From the NCBI GenBank assembly GCA_005502805.1, contig SCMY01000006.1, forward strand, positions 248,001 to 312,000: DNA of 64,000 bases, in the 5' to 3' direction. The notes below the pieces were generated by a model. That model ran no database searches, had not been told where the DNA came from, and was given only the letters and a program-made list of their open reading frames with translations. The position numbers and the translations under genes are program-made. The DNA is from Rhizobiales bacterium 2SD. Its GTDB lineage: Bacteria > Pseudomonadota > Alphaproteobacteria > Rhizobiales > Beijerinckiaceae. Position 1 is the first letter of the stretch. Each line of letters begins with the position of its first letter. Of the stretch, positions 35,666 to 44,708 are shown piece after piece.

Positions 35666-35911
35666 ATGAAGACCAGGATCCGCGAAATCCTCAAGAGCAC
35701 CGGCAAGCTGCCGGTCGATGTCGCCACCCTCGCCGACGAGGCCGATCTCTACAATGCCGGCCTCACCTCCTTCGGCACGGTCGAGCTGATGATGGCGCTC
35801 GAGGAGGCCTTCGAGGTCGAATTCCCGGACAACATGATGAACCGGCGCAACTTCGCCTCGGTCGCGGCGATCGAGAACGCGATCCGCACCATCCAGAGCG
35901 AGCACGTCTGA
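35666..35911 (+). CDS. Acyl carrier protein dedicated to an amino acid:[carrier protein] ligase
   Basis: 81 aa, a four-helix carrier. The 4'-phosphopantetheine serine is Ser35 in NAGLTSFGTVELMMALEE, where TSFG replaces the usual DSLD/DSLG of fatty-acid carriers. The same change is found, as I recall, in the small carriers charged by Bradyrhizobium amino acid:CP ligases. It is followed at once by the flavoprotein gene (TGATG overlap) and then the ligase gene, so it is almost surely their substrate carrier, holding an amino acid as a thioester in the cytoplasm. Confidence 0.93.
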   Translation: MKTRIREILKSTGKLPVDVATLADEADLYNAGLTSFGTVELMMALEEAFEVEFPDNMMNRRNFASVAAIENAIRTIQSEHV

Positions 35912-37146
35912 TGACGACGCTCGCCCGCCTGGCCGAAGCCGGCTACCAGCTCACTGCCGAGGCGCCCGGCGCCAGTGCCGAGGCGCAGAAGGCGATGATC
36001 GCCAAGGCGCGCAAGATCGCCAAGCTCGCGGCCGAGCATGCCGGCGATGTCGACGCAAGGTCGCGCTTTCCGCACGAGGCCTTCGAGGCGCTGAAGCGCG
36101 AGCGTCTGCTCGGGATCATGATCCCGGCCGCCCATGGCGGCGAGGAAGCGAGCCACGCGACCATCGCCGAGATCTGCTCGGTGCTGGCCCAGGCCTGCGC
36201 CTCGACCGGCATGATCTACGCGATGCACCAGATCAAGGCGTCGAGTCTGGTCGTGCATTGCAACGACGATCCCTGGCACGCATCCTTCATGGCGCGCATC
36301 GCCCGCGAGCAGCTGCTGCTCGCCTCGGCCACGACCGAGGGTGGCGGCGTCGGCGGCGACCTGCGCTCCTCGATCTGCGGCGTGGTCCGCGAGGGCGACG
36401 ACTTCACTCTCGACAAGGAAGGCTGCCTGATCTCCTACGGCGCGCAGGCCGACGCCATCCTGATCACCTCGCGGCGCACGCCAGAGGCGCCGCCCTCCGA
36501 TCAGGTCATGTCCGTCCTGACCAAGGACCAGTACACGCTGGAGCGCAGCGCCGCCTGGGACACCATGGGCATGCGCGGCACCTGCTCCGACAATTTCACC
36601 TTCTCGGGCCGTGCCCCGGCCGAGCAGATCATCCCGGTCTCCTTCGCCGAGATCGCGGCGCAGTCGATGCTTCCCAACGCGCATCTGCTCTGGGCCTCGG
36701 TCTGGTACGGCATCGCGGCCGAGGCCGTCGCCCGCGCCGAGGGCTTCGTGCGCAGCGAGGCGCGCAAGCGCCCGGGCTCGACCCCGCCGAGCGCGCTGCG
36801 CCTGGCCGAATTGCTCGCCCGCCTGCAGCAGTTCAAGGCGCTGGTCGTCGCCGGGCTCGATCGCTACGAGCGCGCTCGCGGCGATGCCGACGAGCTCTCC
36901 TCGATGGGCTTCGTCGTGGCGATGAACAGCATCAAGGTCGTCGCCTCGCAAAGCGTCGGCGAGATCGTGATGCAGGCCTTCCTGATCTGCGGCATCCAGG
37001 GCTATCGCAATGACAGCCCGGCAAGCCTGGCGCGCCTGATGCGCGATGCGCTCTCGGCGCCGATCATGATCAACAACGACCGAATCCTCGGCAACACCTC
37101 CAACCTGCTGGCGGTCTACAAGCACGACCCCAGCCTCTCCAGGTGA
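35911..37146 (+). CDS. Acyl-CoA dehydrogenase family flavoprotein, probably acting on an aminoacyl-carrier protein
   Basis: 411 aa from the ATG at 35911, which shares one base with the carrier stop. Domains follow the family: N-terminal helices (about 20-140, [24 protein letters not shown]), a mid beta-domain with the FAD-contacting stretch [16 protein letters not shown] (about 140-155), and a C-terminal helical domain ([18 protein letters not shown], then [12 protein letters not shown]). Homologues such as PltE and RedW oxidise prolyl groups on carrier proteins, so a carrier-bound amino acid is a reasonable substrate here. The catalytic base was not assigned. It lies between the carrier gene and the ligase gene. 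Confidence 0.88.
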   Translation: MTTLARLAEAGYQLTAEAPGASAEAQKAMIAKARKIAKLAAEHAGDVDARSRFPHEAFEALKRERLLGIMIPAAHGGEEASHATIAEICSVLAQACASTGMIYAMHQIKASSLVVHCNDDPWHASFMARIAREQLLLASATTEGGGVGGDLRSSICGVVREGDDFTLDKEGCLISYGAQADAILITSRRTPEAPPSDQVMSVLTKDQYTLERSAAWDTMGMRGTCSDNFTFSGRAPAEQIIPVSFAEIAAQSMLPNAHLLWASVWYGIAAEAVARAEGFVRSEARKRPGSTPPSALRLAELLARLQQFKALVVAGLDRYERARGDADELSSMGFVVAMNSIKVVASQSVGEIVMQAFLICGIQGYRNDSPASLARLMRDALSAPIMINNDRILGNTSNLLAVYKHDPSLSR

Positions 37147-37150
37147 TCGC

Positions 37151-38071
37151 ATGTGCCAGAACTGCCCCCAGCCGCAGAGCTTCCTCGCGGAACTGATTGA
37201 TACTGGCCTGCTGATCGACACCGGCGTCGACGGGCTCTATGGCCGTAGCGGCCTGTTCGAGGAGGTCATCGCCCGCTTCGACGACCTGATCACCCGCCAT
37301 GGCGGGCAGGACGGCGCCGAGATCGTCCGCTTTCCGCCGGCGATGAGCCGCAAGCATTTCGAGAAGAGCGGCTATCTCAAGAGCTTCCCGCAGCTTGCCG
37401 GCACCGTGCACTCCTTCGCCGGCAACGAGCGCGCCCATGCCGAACTGCTGCACAAGGTGGCTGACGGGGTCGACTGGACCGACGGACAGATCTCGACCGA
37501 GGTCGTGCTGACCCCGGCCGCCTGCTACCCGCTCTACCCGGTCGTCGCCAAGCGCGGCCCGCTCAAGACCGAAGGCGCGCTGTTCGACCTGCAATCCTAC
37601 TGCTTCCGGCACGAGCCCTCGAAGGACCCGGCCCGGATGCAGCTCTTCCGGATGCGCGAATATGTCCGCTTCGGCACGCCCGAGCAGGTCACGGAGTTCC
37701 GCGCGACCTGGCTGGAGCGCGGCCAGGAGATGATGGCCTCGCTCGGCGTACCGCTCAATCTCGACGTCGCCAATGACCCGTTCTTCGGCCGTGCCGGCCG
37801 CATGCTCGCCAACAACCAGCGCGACCAGCGCCTGAAGTTCGAGCTGCTGATCCCGATCGAGAGCGAGGAGAAGCCGACGGCCTGCCTCTCCTTCAACTAC
37901 CATCAGGACCATTTCGGCACGACCTGGGGCATCCAGACCGCCGCCGGCGAGACCGCGCACACCGCCTGCGTCGGCTTCGGCATGGAGCGGGTCGCGCTCG
38001 CTTTGTTCAAGCACCATGGCTACGACGTCGCGCGCTGGCCGGCTTCGGTCCGCAACGTGCTCTGGCCGTGA
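37151..38071 (+). CDS. Amino acid--[acyl-carrier-protein] ligase (class II aaRS-like)
   Basis: 306 aa. It resembles the catalytic core of an unusual seryl-tRNA synthetase without the tRNA-binding arm. The class II motif 2 is [23 protein letters not shown] and motif 3 is GFGMERVAL. The likely zinc ligands are Cys125 (TPAACYPL), Glu170 (RMREYVRF) and Cys273 (HTACVGFG); their spacing matches what I recall for the Bradyrhizobium enzyme. These enzymes adenylate an amino acid, usually glycine or alanine, and load it onto the phosphopantetheine of a small carrier protein, linking aaRS chemistry to non-ribosomal pathways. The carrier is two genes upstream. Confidence 0.95.
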   Translation: MCQNCPQPQSFLAELIDTGLLIDTGVDGLYGRSGLFEEVIARFDDLITRHGGQDGAEIVRFPPAMSRKHFEKSGYLKSFPQLAGTVHSFAGNERAHAELLHKVADGVDWTDGQISTEVVLTPAACYPLYPVVAKRGPLKTEGALFDLQSYCFRHEPSKDPARMQLFRMREYVRFGTPEQVTEFRATWLERGQEMMASLGVPLNLDVANDPFFGRAGRMLANNQRDQRLKFELLIPIESEEKPTACLSFNYHQDHFGTTWGIQTAAGETAHTACVGFGMERVALALFKHHGYDVARWPASVRNVLWP

Positions 38072-39090
38072 GCACGATGACGGCCCAGCAAAAGATCGCC
38101 GCGCCCGCCGGTCTGGCGGGCCGGCTCCTGCCGGTCGATCCGCTCGCCTATGACCGGCATGCCATGCATGCGGGCGAGCGGCATTGGCCGCAGACCAATT
38201 GCTATGCCGATCTCTGGATCGAGATCCTGCATGCGCTGGGCCTGGAGCCGGCGGCGGCCTTCGGCTTCACGATCACGCAGGATTTCGAGGGCGACCAGTT
38301 CACCTTCTTCAAGCCGCCGCTCGACGATCTCGAAGCGCTCTACGGCCTCAGGGTGACCGAGCTGGCGCTCTATGACGATCTGATCGGCCATATCGAGCAG
38401 CAGATCGGGCTCGGCCGCCTCGTCCTGCTCGAACTCGATTCCTTCTACATGCCCGACACCCGCGGCGTCTCCTATCGTGACAGCCACGGCAAGACGACGA
38501 TCGCGGTGAACCGGCTCGACCGCGCCGCCCGCGAGCTCGACTATTTCCACAATGACGGCCTGCATCGCGCCGAAGGCGAGGATTTCGACGGCCTGTTCCG
38601 TTTGCTGCCGGGGCAGATGCGCGAGGACACGCTCTTCCCCTATGCCGAGATGGTGCGCCTGCCGCAGCGTCGGCCGGACGAGGCGGCCCTGCGCGCCACC
38701 GCGCTGAAGCTGCTCGCCCGCCATGTCGCGCGCCGGCCAAGCGACAACCCGGTCGCGGCCTTCCGGGCTGTCGCGACCGCACAGGCCGAGGCGCTGGCCG
38801 AGCGGCCGGGTGCGGCCTTCCACCATTACGCCTTCAACACGCTGCGCCAGCTCGGCGCCAATTTCGAGCTGCTCGCCAGCCATCTCGCCTGGCTCGGCCA
38901 GGGCGTGGATGGACTGGACGCGGCTCGCGACGGTTCGCTTCGTATCGCCGAGGGCGCCAAGGTGGCGCAGTTCCATCTCGCCAGGGCAATGAAGCAGAAG
39001 CGCTTCGAGCGCTTCGACACGACGCTCGCTGGACTCATCACCGAGCACGATCAGGTCAGCGAGGCGCTCGGGCAGCGCTTCCCCGGCTGA
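38068..39090 (+). CDS. DUF1839 family protein
   Basis: 340 aa from a GTG that overlaps the ligase stop by 4 bp. The family has no established function, but is repeatedly found beside amino acid:[carrier protein] ligases. Conserved-looking patches are [27 protein letters not shown] (about 38-64), [27 protein letters not shown] (about 128-147) and YFHNDGLHR. The Cys/His-containing NCYADLW and LDSFYMPD segments resemble the active-site layout of a papain-like or transglutaminase-like acyltransferase, which would suit transfer of the aminoacyl group. That proposal is inference. Confidence 0.9.
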   Translation: MSTMTAQQKIAAPAGLAGRLLPVDPLAYDRHAMHAGERHWPQTNCYADLWIEILHALGLEPAAAFGFTITQDFEGDQFTFFKPPLDDLEALYGLRVTELALYDDLIGHIEQQIGLGRLVLLELDSFYMPDTRGVSYRDSHGKTTIAVNRLDRAARELDYFHNDGLHRAEGEDFDGLFRLLPGQMREDTLFPYAEMVRLPQRRPDEAALRATALKLLARHVARRPSDNPVAAFRAVATAQAEALAERPGAAFHHYAFNTLRQLGANFELLASHLAWLGQGVDGLDAARDGSLRIAEGAKVAQFHLARAMKQKRFERFDTTLAGLITEHDQVSEALGQRFPG

Positions 39091-39093
39091 GCC

Positions 39094-41577
39094 ATGGCCC
39101 GCATCGTCGCGCGTAGCGCAGAACGGACCCTGCCGCTCGCGGGCTGGTCCTGGCTCGCGATAGCGGCGGATGCCGCCGCGACGCCGGCTGATCTGCCAGA
39201 GACAGGCGACTGGCGGGAAGCCGCGGTGCCCGGCACGGTCGCCGGGACGCTGCGCGCGCTCGGCCAACTCGACGACGCCAGTGCCGAAGCGATCGGCCAG
39301 CAGGATCACTGGTATCGCACGCGATTGACCGAAGCACTGAACGGACGCCTGTGCTTCGAGGGACTGGCGACCGTCACGGAGATCTGGGTTGGCGGCGTCA
39401 AGCAGGCCGACAGTGCCTCTATGTTCGCGCCCGTCGAGTTCGCCGTGAGTTGCCCGGCCGGGACCGAGATCGCGCTGTGCTTCCGCGCACTTGCGCCGAA
39501 GCTGGCTGTGGCCCCACGCCGCTCCCGCTGGCGGCCGGCGATGATCCAGCCCAACGGCCTGCGCTGGTTCCGCACCAGCGCGCTCGGCTCGATGCCGGGC
39601 TGGTGCCCGCCCGGCCTCCCGACTGGGCCTTATCGCCCGGTGTTGCGGATCGAGAGCGAGCAGAATGCGCCGCGGATCGAATCCGTCGATCTGCGCACGA
39701 GCTACGATGGGCAGACAGGCACCGTCGCGCTCAGCCTGAGGCTCGCCGCGAACACGCCGCTGCCGGGTCGCGTCATCATGCGCTGCGCAGGCGGCGAGGC
39801 GGCTTTGCACGCGGATGGCGACAGTCAATTAGCCGGCACATTGTCTCTGCCCGGTATCACGCCCTGGTTCCCGCACACCCATGGCGAGCCGGCGCTGCAC
39901 GATCTCACCCTCACGCTCGATGGTGAGACGATCGATCTCGGCCGCATCGGTTTCCGCTCGCTGGAGGTCGATCGCGGCGAGGACGGCGACGGCTTCGGGC
40001 TGATCGTCAACGGCGTGCCGGTGTTCTGCCGCGGCGCCTGCTGGAGCAATGCCGACGTCGCGACGCTGGCCGGTGGCCGCGCCGCCTACGAGCCCTGGCT
40101 CCGGCTGGCGCGCGAGGCCGGGATGAACATGATCCGCCTGCCCGGCGTGATGACCTATGAGGACGACGCCTTCTTCGCGCTCTGCGACGAACTCGGCATC
40201 ATGGTCTGGCAGGAGATGATGCTGGCCAATTTCGACTATCCGCAGGGCGATGCCGGCTTCCGTGCCGCGATCGCGGCGGAGGCCGAAGCGCTGCTCGGCC
40301 GCACGCAGGGCTCGCCCTGCCTCGCCGTGCTCTGCGGCGGCAGCGAGGTCTTCCAGCAATCGGCGATGCTGGGCGCGCCGCCCGAAGCCTGGTCCGGCCC
40401 CGTCTTCGACGAGGTGCTGCCGGAGGCGGTCGCCCGCTTGCGGCCGGACATCGCCTATGTCCCGAACTCGCCCTCGGGCGGGCCATTGCCCTTTGTTGCC
40501 GACAAGGGCGTGACGCATTATTACGGCGTCGGTGCCTATATGCGCGGCCTCGACGATGCCCGCCGCGCCAATGTCCGCTTCGCCGCCGAGAGCCTTGCCT
40601 TCGCCAATGTTCCGGAGGAGGTGTCGCTGCGCGCCGGCAGGCCGCCGGCGATCACGCATCACCCCGACTGGAAGCGCGCCGTGCCGCGCGATGCCGGTGC
40701 CTCCTGGGATTTCGAGGATGTGCGCGACCACTATCTCGAACGGCTCTATGGGCTTGAACCGGCGCGTCTGCGGCGCGAGGACCCGGAGCGCTATTTCGCT
40801 TTGTCACGCGCGGTCGTCGCCGATGTGATGGAAGAGACCTTCGCCGAATGGCGCCGGCCGGGCTCGCCGACGCGGGGGGCGCTGGTCTGGCTGCTGCAGG
40901 ATCTGCAAGCTGGCGCCGGTTGGGGCGTGATCGCGGCTGATGGCGAGCCGAAATCGGCCTGGCACGGGCTCGCCCGCGCCTTCCGGTCAATCCAGATTGC
41001 GATGACCGATGAGGGCGTCAACGGGCTCGGCCTGCATGTCCTGAACGAGCGGCCACAGCCGTTGGCCGCGACCGTCGAACTGACCTGCTGGCGCGCCGGC
41101 GAGGTCGCCGTGGTGCAGGCGAAACGCGAGGTCGCGCTCGCGCCGCACTCAGCGACGACACTCTCGGCCTTTGACCTGATCGGCCGCTTCTTCGACATCG
41201 CCTATGCCTATCGCTTCGGCCCGCCCGGGCATGACGTGACCTCGGCGGTGCTGCACGATGCCGCGAGCGGCGCGGTGCTGGCCGAGGCTTTCCACTTCCC
41301 GCTTGGGCGCGGCCATGAGCGCCATCATTGTGGGCTCGCCGCACAGCTGGAGCGAGAGGGCGACGACTGGAGCCTCGTGCTCTCGACCCAGCGCTTCGCG
41401 CAATCGGTCGAGATCGTCGATGCCGGCTGGCGGCCGGAGCGGAGCTGGTTCCATCTCGCGCCGGGCGAGCCGCGCCGGGTTCGCCTGCATCGCCGTCCCG
41501 GCACCAGCGGCGAGCCTTCCGGCGCGGTCCGCGCGGTCAACGCGCTCGACCGTGCCGGCTACGCTGCGGGAGCGTAA
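39094..41577 (+). CDS. Glycoside hydrolase family 2 / beta-mannosidase-like protein
   Basis: 827 aa. Layout follows GH2: an N-terminal sugar-binding jelly roll (about 15-190), an immunoglobulin-like domain (about 190-290), and a (beta/alpha)8 barrel from about 300 with MNMIRLPGVMTYEDDAFFALCDELGIMVWQEMM. The acid/base is probably Glu418 in LCGGSEVFQQ (GGSE in place of the usual GNNE) and the nucleophile Glu499 in FAAESLAF. No signal peptide is seen, so it appears cytoplasmic. It is the last gene of the carrier-protein operon and ends 4 bp before the convergent lyase-like gene. Substrate unknown; a mannosyl or related oligosaccharide is likely. Confidence 0.88.
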   Translation: MARIVARSAERTLPLAGWSWLAIAADAAATPADLPETGDWREAAVPGTVAGTLRALGQLDDASAEAIGQQDHWYRTRLTEALNGRLCFEGLATVTEIWVGGVKQADSASMFAPVEFAVSCPAGTEIALCFRALAPKLAVAPRRSRWRPAMIQPNGLRWFRTSALGSMPGWCPPGLPTGPYRPVLRIESEQNAPRIESVDLRTSYDGQTGTVALSLRLAANTPLPGRVIMRCAGGEAALHADGDSQLAGTLSLPGITPWFPHTHGEPALHDLTLTLDGETIDLGRIGFRSLEVDRGEDGDGFGLIVNGVPVFCRGACWSNADVATLAGGRAAYEPWLRLAREAGMNMIRLPGVMTYEDDAFFALCDELGIMVWQEMMLANFDYPQGDAGFRAAIAAEAEALLGRTQGSPCLAVLCGGSEVFQQSAMLGAPPEAWSGPVFDEVLPEAVARLRPDIAYVPNSPSGGPLPFVADKGVTHYYGVGAYMRGLDDARRANVRFAAESLAFANVPEEVSLRAGRPPAITHHPDWKRAVPRDAGASWDFEDVRDHYLERLYGLEPARLRREDPERYFALSRAVVADVMEETFAEWRRPGSPTRGALVWLLQDLQAGAGWGVIAADGEPKSAWHGLARAFRSIQIAMTDEGVNGLGLHVLNERPQPLAATVELTCWRAGEVAVVQAKREVALAPHSATTLSAFDLIGRFFDIAYAYRFGPPGHDVTSAVLHDAASGAVLAEAFHFPLGRGHERHHCGLAAQLEREGDDWSLVLSTQRFAQSVEIVDAGWRPERSWFHLAPGEPRRVRLHRRPGTSGEPSGAVRAVNALDRAGYAAGA

Positions 41578-41581
41578 ACGC

Positions 41582-43036
41582 TCAATCGTTCGCGCCTATC
41601 AGGGCGCCGATCTCATCGCGCCGCGCCTCGATATGCCGCAGCAGCGAGTCGAGATGCGGCACGCGGTCCCCGGCCGCAGCGAAGGGGACCGTTTCGCGCA
41701 CCAAAGCGAAGAGCTTGCCGGTGGTGGCGCCGAGCGGCGTCGCCTTGCGGCTCTGGGTCGCCTGGGCTGCGACCATCAGCTCGATCGCGGCGATCGACTT
41801 GCACAGATCCCCCAGCTCCAGCGTCTTGCGCGCTGCGAAGGTCGCCATGCCCGCCCGGTCGAGATTGCCGTTGGAATGGCTGGAGCTGGCGAGCTCCTGA
41901 ACCACCGGGGCGGTCGCCAGCCTGGCCTCCGAGGTGATCGCCTTGTGGAACTGGGCGAGGCCATTGAAGCCGGGCAGGCCGACGCCGTCCTCCTCAATCA
42001 GCCCGACGGTCAGGCCCGACCAGAAGGAATCGACCTGCTTGGCGACGCGCTCGGCCGAAGCGGTCACGACGGGCGCGAAGGCGAGGCGGGTGATGTCGAG
42101 CGCCATAGAGAGCGAGACCGTGTCGAAATTGGCGACCGAGACCAGCGAGCGCTCTTCCAGCGAGACGATCGGATTGTTCTGGCTCGCCCGGAACTCGGTC
42201 TCGACCTGGCGCCAGGCGAAGTCCAGGCTGTCCGCCGCCGTGCCGTGCAGCAGCGGCAGCGAGCGGAAGCTCAGCGGATCCTGCAGATGGCGCGGCCCGC
42301 CCTTGGCCAGGATGTAGCTGCCGTCGAGATAGCGCCTGATCCGGCGCCCATGCCGCTCCAGCCCGGCAAAGGGGCGCGAGCGCAAGGCGGCTTCCGAGAC
42401 GATCGACGGGTTGGCGGCAAAACCTTCCATGCTGAGCGCGCCGATCAGGCTCCAGAGGTCGAGGCTGCGCTGCAGATCGGCCATGGCCAGCGCCGAAATG
42501 CCGAGGGCGAGCGCGCTGGAGTTGAGCACCGCCAGCGCCTCGCCGGCCTGCAAATCGAGATCGCCGTAGAGCGCGAGCGCGAGATCGGTGATCGGCGCCA
42601 TGTCGCTCTGGCCCATCGAGCCCCAGACATGCACCTCGATCCGCCTGTCGCTGTTGAGGGCGTCGACCAGCCGCTCGGCCAGCAGTGGGCGCCCGCCGAG
42701 GCGCCCGCTCGCCATCGCGTTGAGCAGGACGAGCATCATCGCCCGGACAGCTTCGAGCGAGGCGAGGGGGCCGTGGGCGACATTATGGGTGAGCAGCAGG
42801 CGGCGGTTGAACTCGCCGATGCGCTCCGGCGCGAGCGGCACGCCGGTCTTGGCGCCGACACTGGTGGTGACGCCATAGACCTTCTCGCCACGCGCCACGG
42901 CGTCGTCGATGATGGCGCGGGCGGCTTGCATCCGCTCGACCGCCTCCGGCGTCACGGCGACAGGCGCCTTCTCCCTGGCGACGCGGATGATCTCGTCGAT
43001 CGTCAGGTCGAAGCCGGTGATGTCGACATGGCTCAT
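41582..43036 (-). CDS. Aromatic amino acid lyase (HAL/PAL) family protein without the MIO triad
   Basis: 484 aa from the ATG at 43036 (AGGA 9 bases upstream). The fold is clear: YGVTTSVGAKTGVPL (about 54-68, the active-site Tyr loop), NRRLLLTHNVAHGP, the final LASSSHSNGNLD and KTLELGD helices. In true members the electrophilic cofactor MIO forms from Ala-Ser-Gly in GSVGASGDLAPL. Here the site reads GSMGQSDMAPIT (139-150): Ala is Gln and Gly is missing, so normal MIO cannot form. It is either a non-lyase, a binding protein, or an enzyme with other chemistry. The family is certain; the reaction is not. Divergent from the fumarase-like genes. Confidence 0.85.
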   Translation of the reverse strand: MSHVDITGFDLTIDEIIRVAREKAPVAVTPEAVERMQAARAIIDDAVARGEKVYGVTTSVGAKTGVPLAPERIGEFNRRLLLTHNVAHGPLASLEAVRAMMLVLLNAMASGRLGGRPLLAERLVDALNSDRRIEVHVWGSMGQSDMAPITDLALALYGDLDLQAGEALAVLNSSALALGISALAMADLQRSLDLWSLIGALSMEGFAANPSIVSEAALRSRPFAGLERHGRRIRRYLDGSYILAKGGPRHLQDPLSFRSLPLLHGTAADSLDFAWRQVETEFRASQNNPIVSLEERSLVSVANFDTVSLSMALDITRLAFAPVVTASAERVAKQVDSFWSGLTVGLIEEDGVGLPGFNGLAQFHKAITSEARLATAPVVQELASSSHSNGNLDRAGMATFAARKTLELGDLCKSIAAIELMVAAQATQSRKATPLGATTGKLFALVRETVPFAAAGDRVPHLDSLLRHIEARRDEIGALIGAND

Positions 43037-43203
43037 GATCGCTCGTCCTATTCCCGGGCGCACTGCTCGCTGATCCCGTCAATAGAGCGAAGCCGGGAAG
43101 CGGGCAGGGACGCGGCCTCAATTTCACTTCGCGAAACGCAACGCAGGCACCCAGCCGACTTCTGTCATTCGACTAGTTTCATGCCGTCGAACGGACGGTG
43201 CGC

Positions 43204-44073
43204 ATGGCAATCACCTACGAGCTGGTCAAGGAGGTCACCGCCAATCTCTATGATTGGTCGCTGCGCCGTATTCCTGAATCCTCCAAGGCCGAGTTCCGCA
43301 AGGCGCTGGCGACAGAAACGGAGCCGCAGGCCCGCCAGACGCTCGCCTTCATGCTGGACAGCGCCGAGCGGGCCGAGACGACCGGCAAGTTCCTCTGCTC
43401 GGATGCCGGCGTGCCGAGCTACTCGATCAAGATCGGCTCCGGCGCGCGGATGGAAGGCGATATCCGCCAGGCGATCGTCGATGGCTTCGCCGAGCTCACC
43501 CGGACGATCCAGCCGCCGCTGCTGCGCTTCGTCACCAACCCGCTGACCAATGAGCGCAGTTTCCACGGCAAGGACATGCCGCTGGTCTCATGGGACCTCG
43601 TCGGCGAGGGCGATTATCTCGACATCACCTGCGCGCCGAAGGCGCTCGGCGGCGGGCGTTGGGCCGCGGTTGAGATACTCGTCAGCCCGAGCCTCGGCGA
43701 GATCGAGCGCTGCATCCTGGAGATCGTGCTCAGGGCCGGCGGCCAGCATTGCCCGCCGGTGGTGATCGGCGTCGGCATCGGCGGCACCTTCGACCATGCG
43801 GCGAAGCTCTCCAAGGACGCGACCTTGCGCCCCTTCGGCGAGCGCAATCCCGAGCCGATGGTCGCCGAGATGGAGGAGCGCCTGACTCGCGCGGTCAATC
43901 AGATGGGCTTCGGCCCAATGGGCGTCGGCGGCGCGACCACCACCTTCGGCGTGCATGTTGAATACGCCTCCGGCCACGGCTTCACCCCGGTCGCGGTCTC
44001 GTTCAACTGCTGGATCAACCGGCGGACACGGGCGCGGATCTACAATTCCGGCGTGGTGGAGCGGATCGAATGA
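43204..44073 (+). CDS. Class I fumarase/tartrate dehydratase-like, alpha subunit
   Basis: 289 aa from the ATG at 43204; a GTG two codons upstream is possible. It matches the N-terminal half of class I fumarases or the TtdA subunit. Three cysteines for a [4Fe-4S] cluster are visible: Cys65 (KFLCSDAG), Cys143 (ITCAPKALGGG) and Cys183 (GGQHCPPVV), plus the VGIGGTFDHA turn. It dehydrates or hydrates a 2-hydroxy dicarboxylate such as fumarate/malate or tartrate together with the beta subunit encoded next. The 167-bp gap shared with the divergent lyase-like gene probably holds their control. Confidence 0.9.
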   Translation: MAITYELVKEVTANLYDWSLRRIPESSKAEFRKALATETEPQARQTLAFMLDSAERAETTGKFLCSDAGVPSYSIKIGSGARMEGDIRQAIVDGFAELTRTIQPPLLRFVTNPLTNERSFHGKDMPLVSWDLVGEGDYLDITCAPKALGGGRWAAVEILVSPSLGEIERCILEIVLRAGGQHCPPVVIGVGIGGTFDHAAKLSKDATLRPFGERNPEPMVAEMEERLTRAVNQMGFGPMGVGGATTTFGVHVEYASGHGFTPVAVSFNCWINRRTRARIYNSGVVERIE

Positions 44074-44708
44074 CGGGCTCGTCTCCCATCCGCCTCTCCC
44101 TGCCGTTGACGTCGGAGGCGGCGCGCGCGCTCAAGGTCGGCGACGTCGTGTTGCTCGATGGCGATGCCGTCGCGACCGTCGGCATGCCCACCCAGAAGCG
44201 CATGGTCGCGGAGGTCGAGGCCGGGCGCGAATTGCCGCTCTCGCTGCGCGACGGCGCCTTCTTCCACATGGGCGTGAGCTATGAGGACGATGGCGGCCGA
44301 CCCGGCGCGGTCCACTACGTCAACCCGACGACTTCCAGCCGCTTCAACCATCTGATGCCGACGCTGATCCGGGGCCTCGGTCTCACTGCTACGGGTGGCA
44401 AGGGCGGGCTCTCGCAGGACAGTGTCGACGCCATGCGCGAGGTCGGCTGCGTCTATTTCTCCTTCGTCGGCGGCGCTTCGGCGCTGCTGAGCGAGGGCGT
44501 CGAGGCCGTGACCGATTGCGCCTGGCGCGACCTGATCATGCAGTTCCGCCTCAACCGGCTCCGGCTCAGCGGCTTCGGCCCGGTGATCGTCGCGATCGAT
44601 GCCAATGGCAACTCGATCTATGAGCGCCTGATGACGTCCGCCAGGGAGCGCCTGCCGGAGATCATCCGTTCGCTCGACCCCACGGAACACGACAACGAGA
44701 CCCACTGA
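44070..44708 (+). CDS. Class I fumarase/tartrate dehydratase-like, beta subunit
   Basis: 212 aa, starting in an ATGA overlap with the alpha gene. It matches the C-terminal fumarase domain/TtdB: LPLTSEAARALKVGDVVLLDGD, then GPTT-like NPTTSSRFNHLMPTLI, GKGGLS (the Lys-Gly-Gly substrate loop), and VGGASALLSEGVEAV. Split two-subunit forms are common for tartrate dehydratase and for archaeal and alphaproteobacterial fumarases. Substrate choice between fumarate, mesaconate and tartrate cannot be read from sequence. Confidence 0.92.
   Translation: MTGSSPIRLSLPLTSEAARALKVGDVVLLDGDAVATVGMPTQKRMVAEVEAGRELPLSLRDGAFFHMGVSYEDDGGRPGAVHYVNPTTSSRFNHLMPTLIRGLGLTATGGKGGLSQDSVDAMREVGCVYFSFVGGASALLSEGVEAVTDCAWRDLIMQFRLNRLRLSGFGPVIVAIDANGNSIYERLMTSARERLPEIIRSLDPTEHDNETH

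Noticed and set aside
37151-38071. A truncated seryl-tRNA synthetase pseudogene
   Set aside because: The frame is intact, the length matches the carrier-protein ligase family, zinc ligands are kept and a cognate carrier gene is adjacent.
41582-43036. Calling this gene hutH (histidine ammonia-lyase)
   Set aside because: The MIO-forming Ala-Ser-Gly is absent and no other hut genes are near.
41258-43546. A 762-codon plus-strand frame spanning the GH2 end and the lyase-like gene
   Set aside because: Its composition is typical of antisense frames in GC-rich DNA, and it covers two real genes with clear domains.
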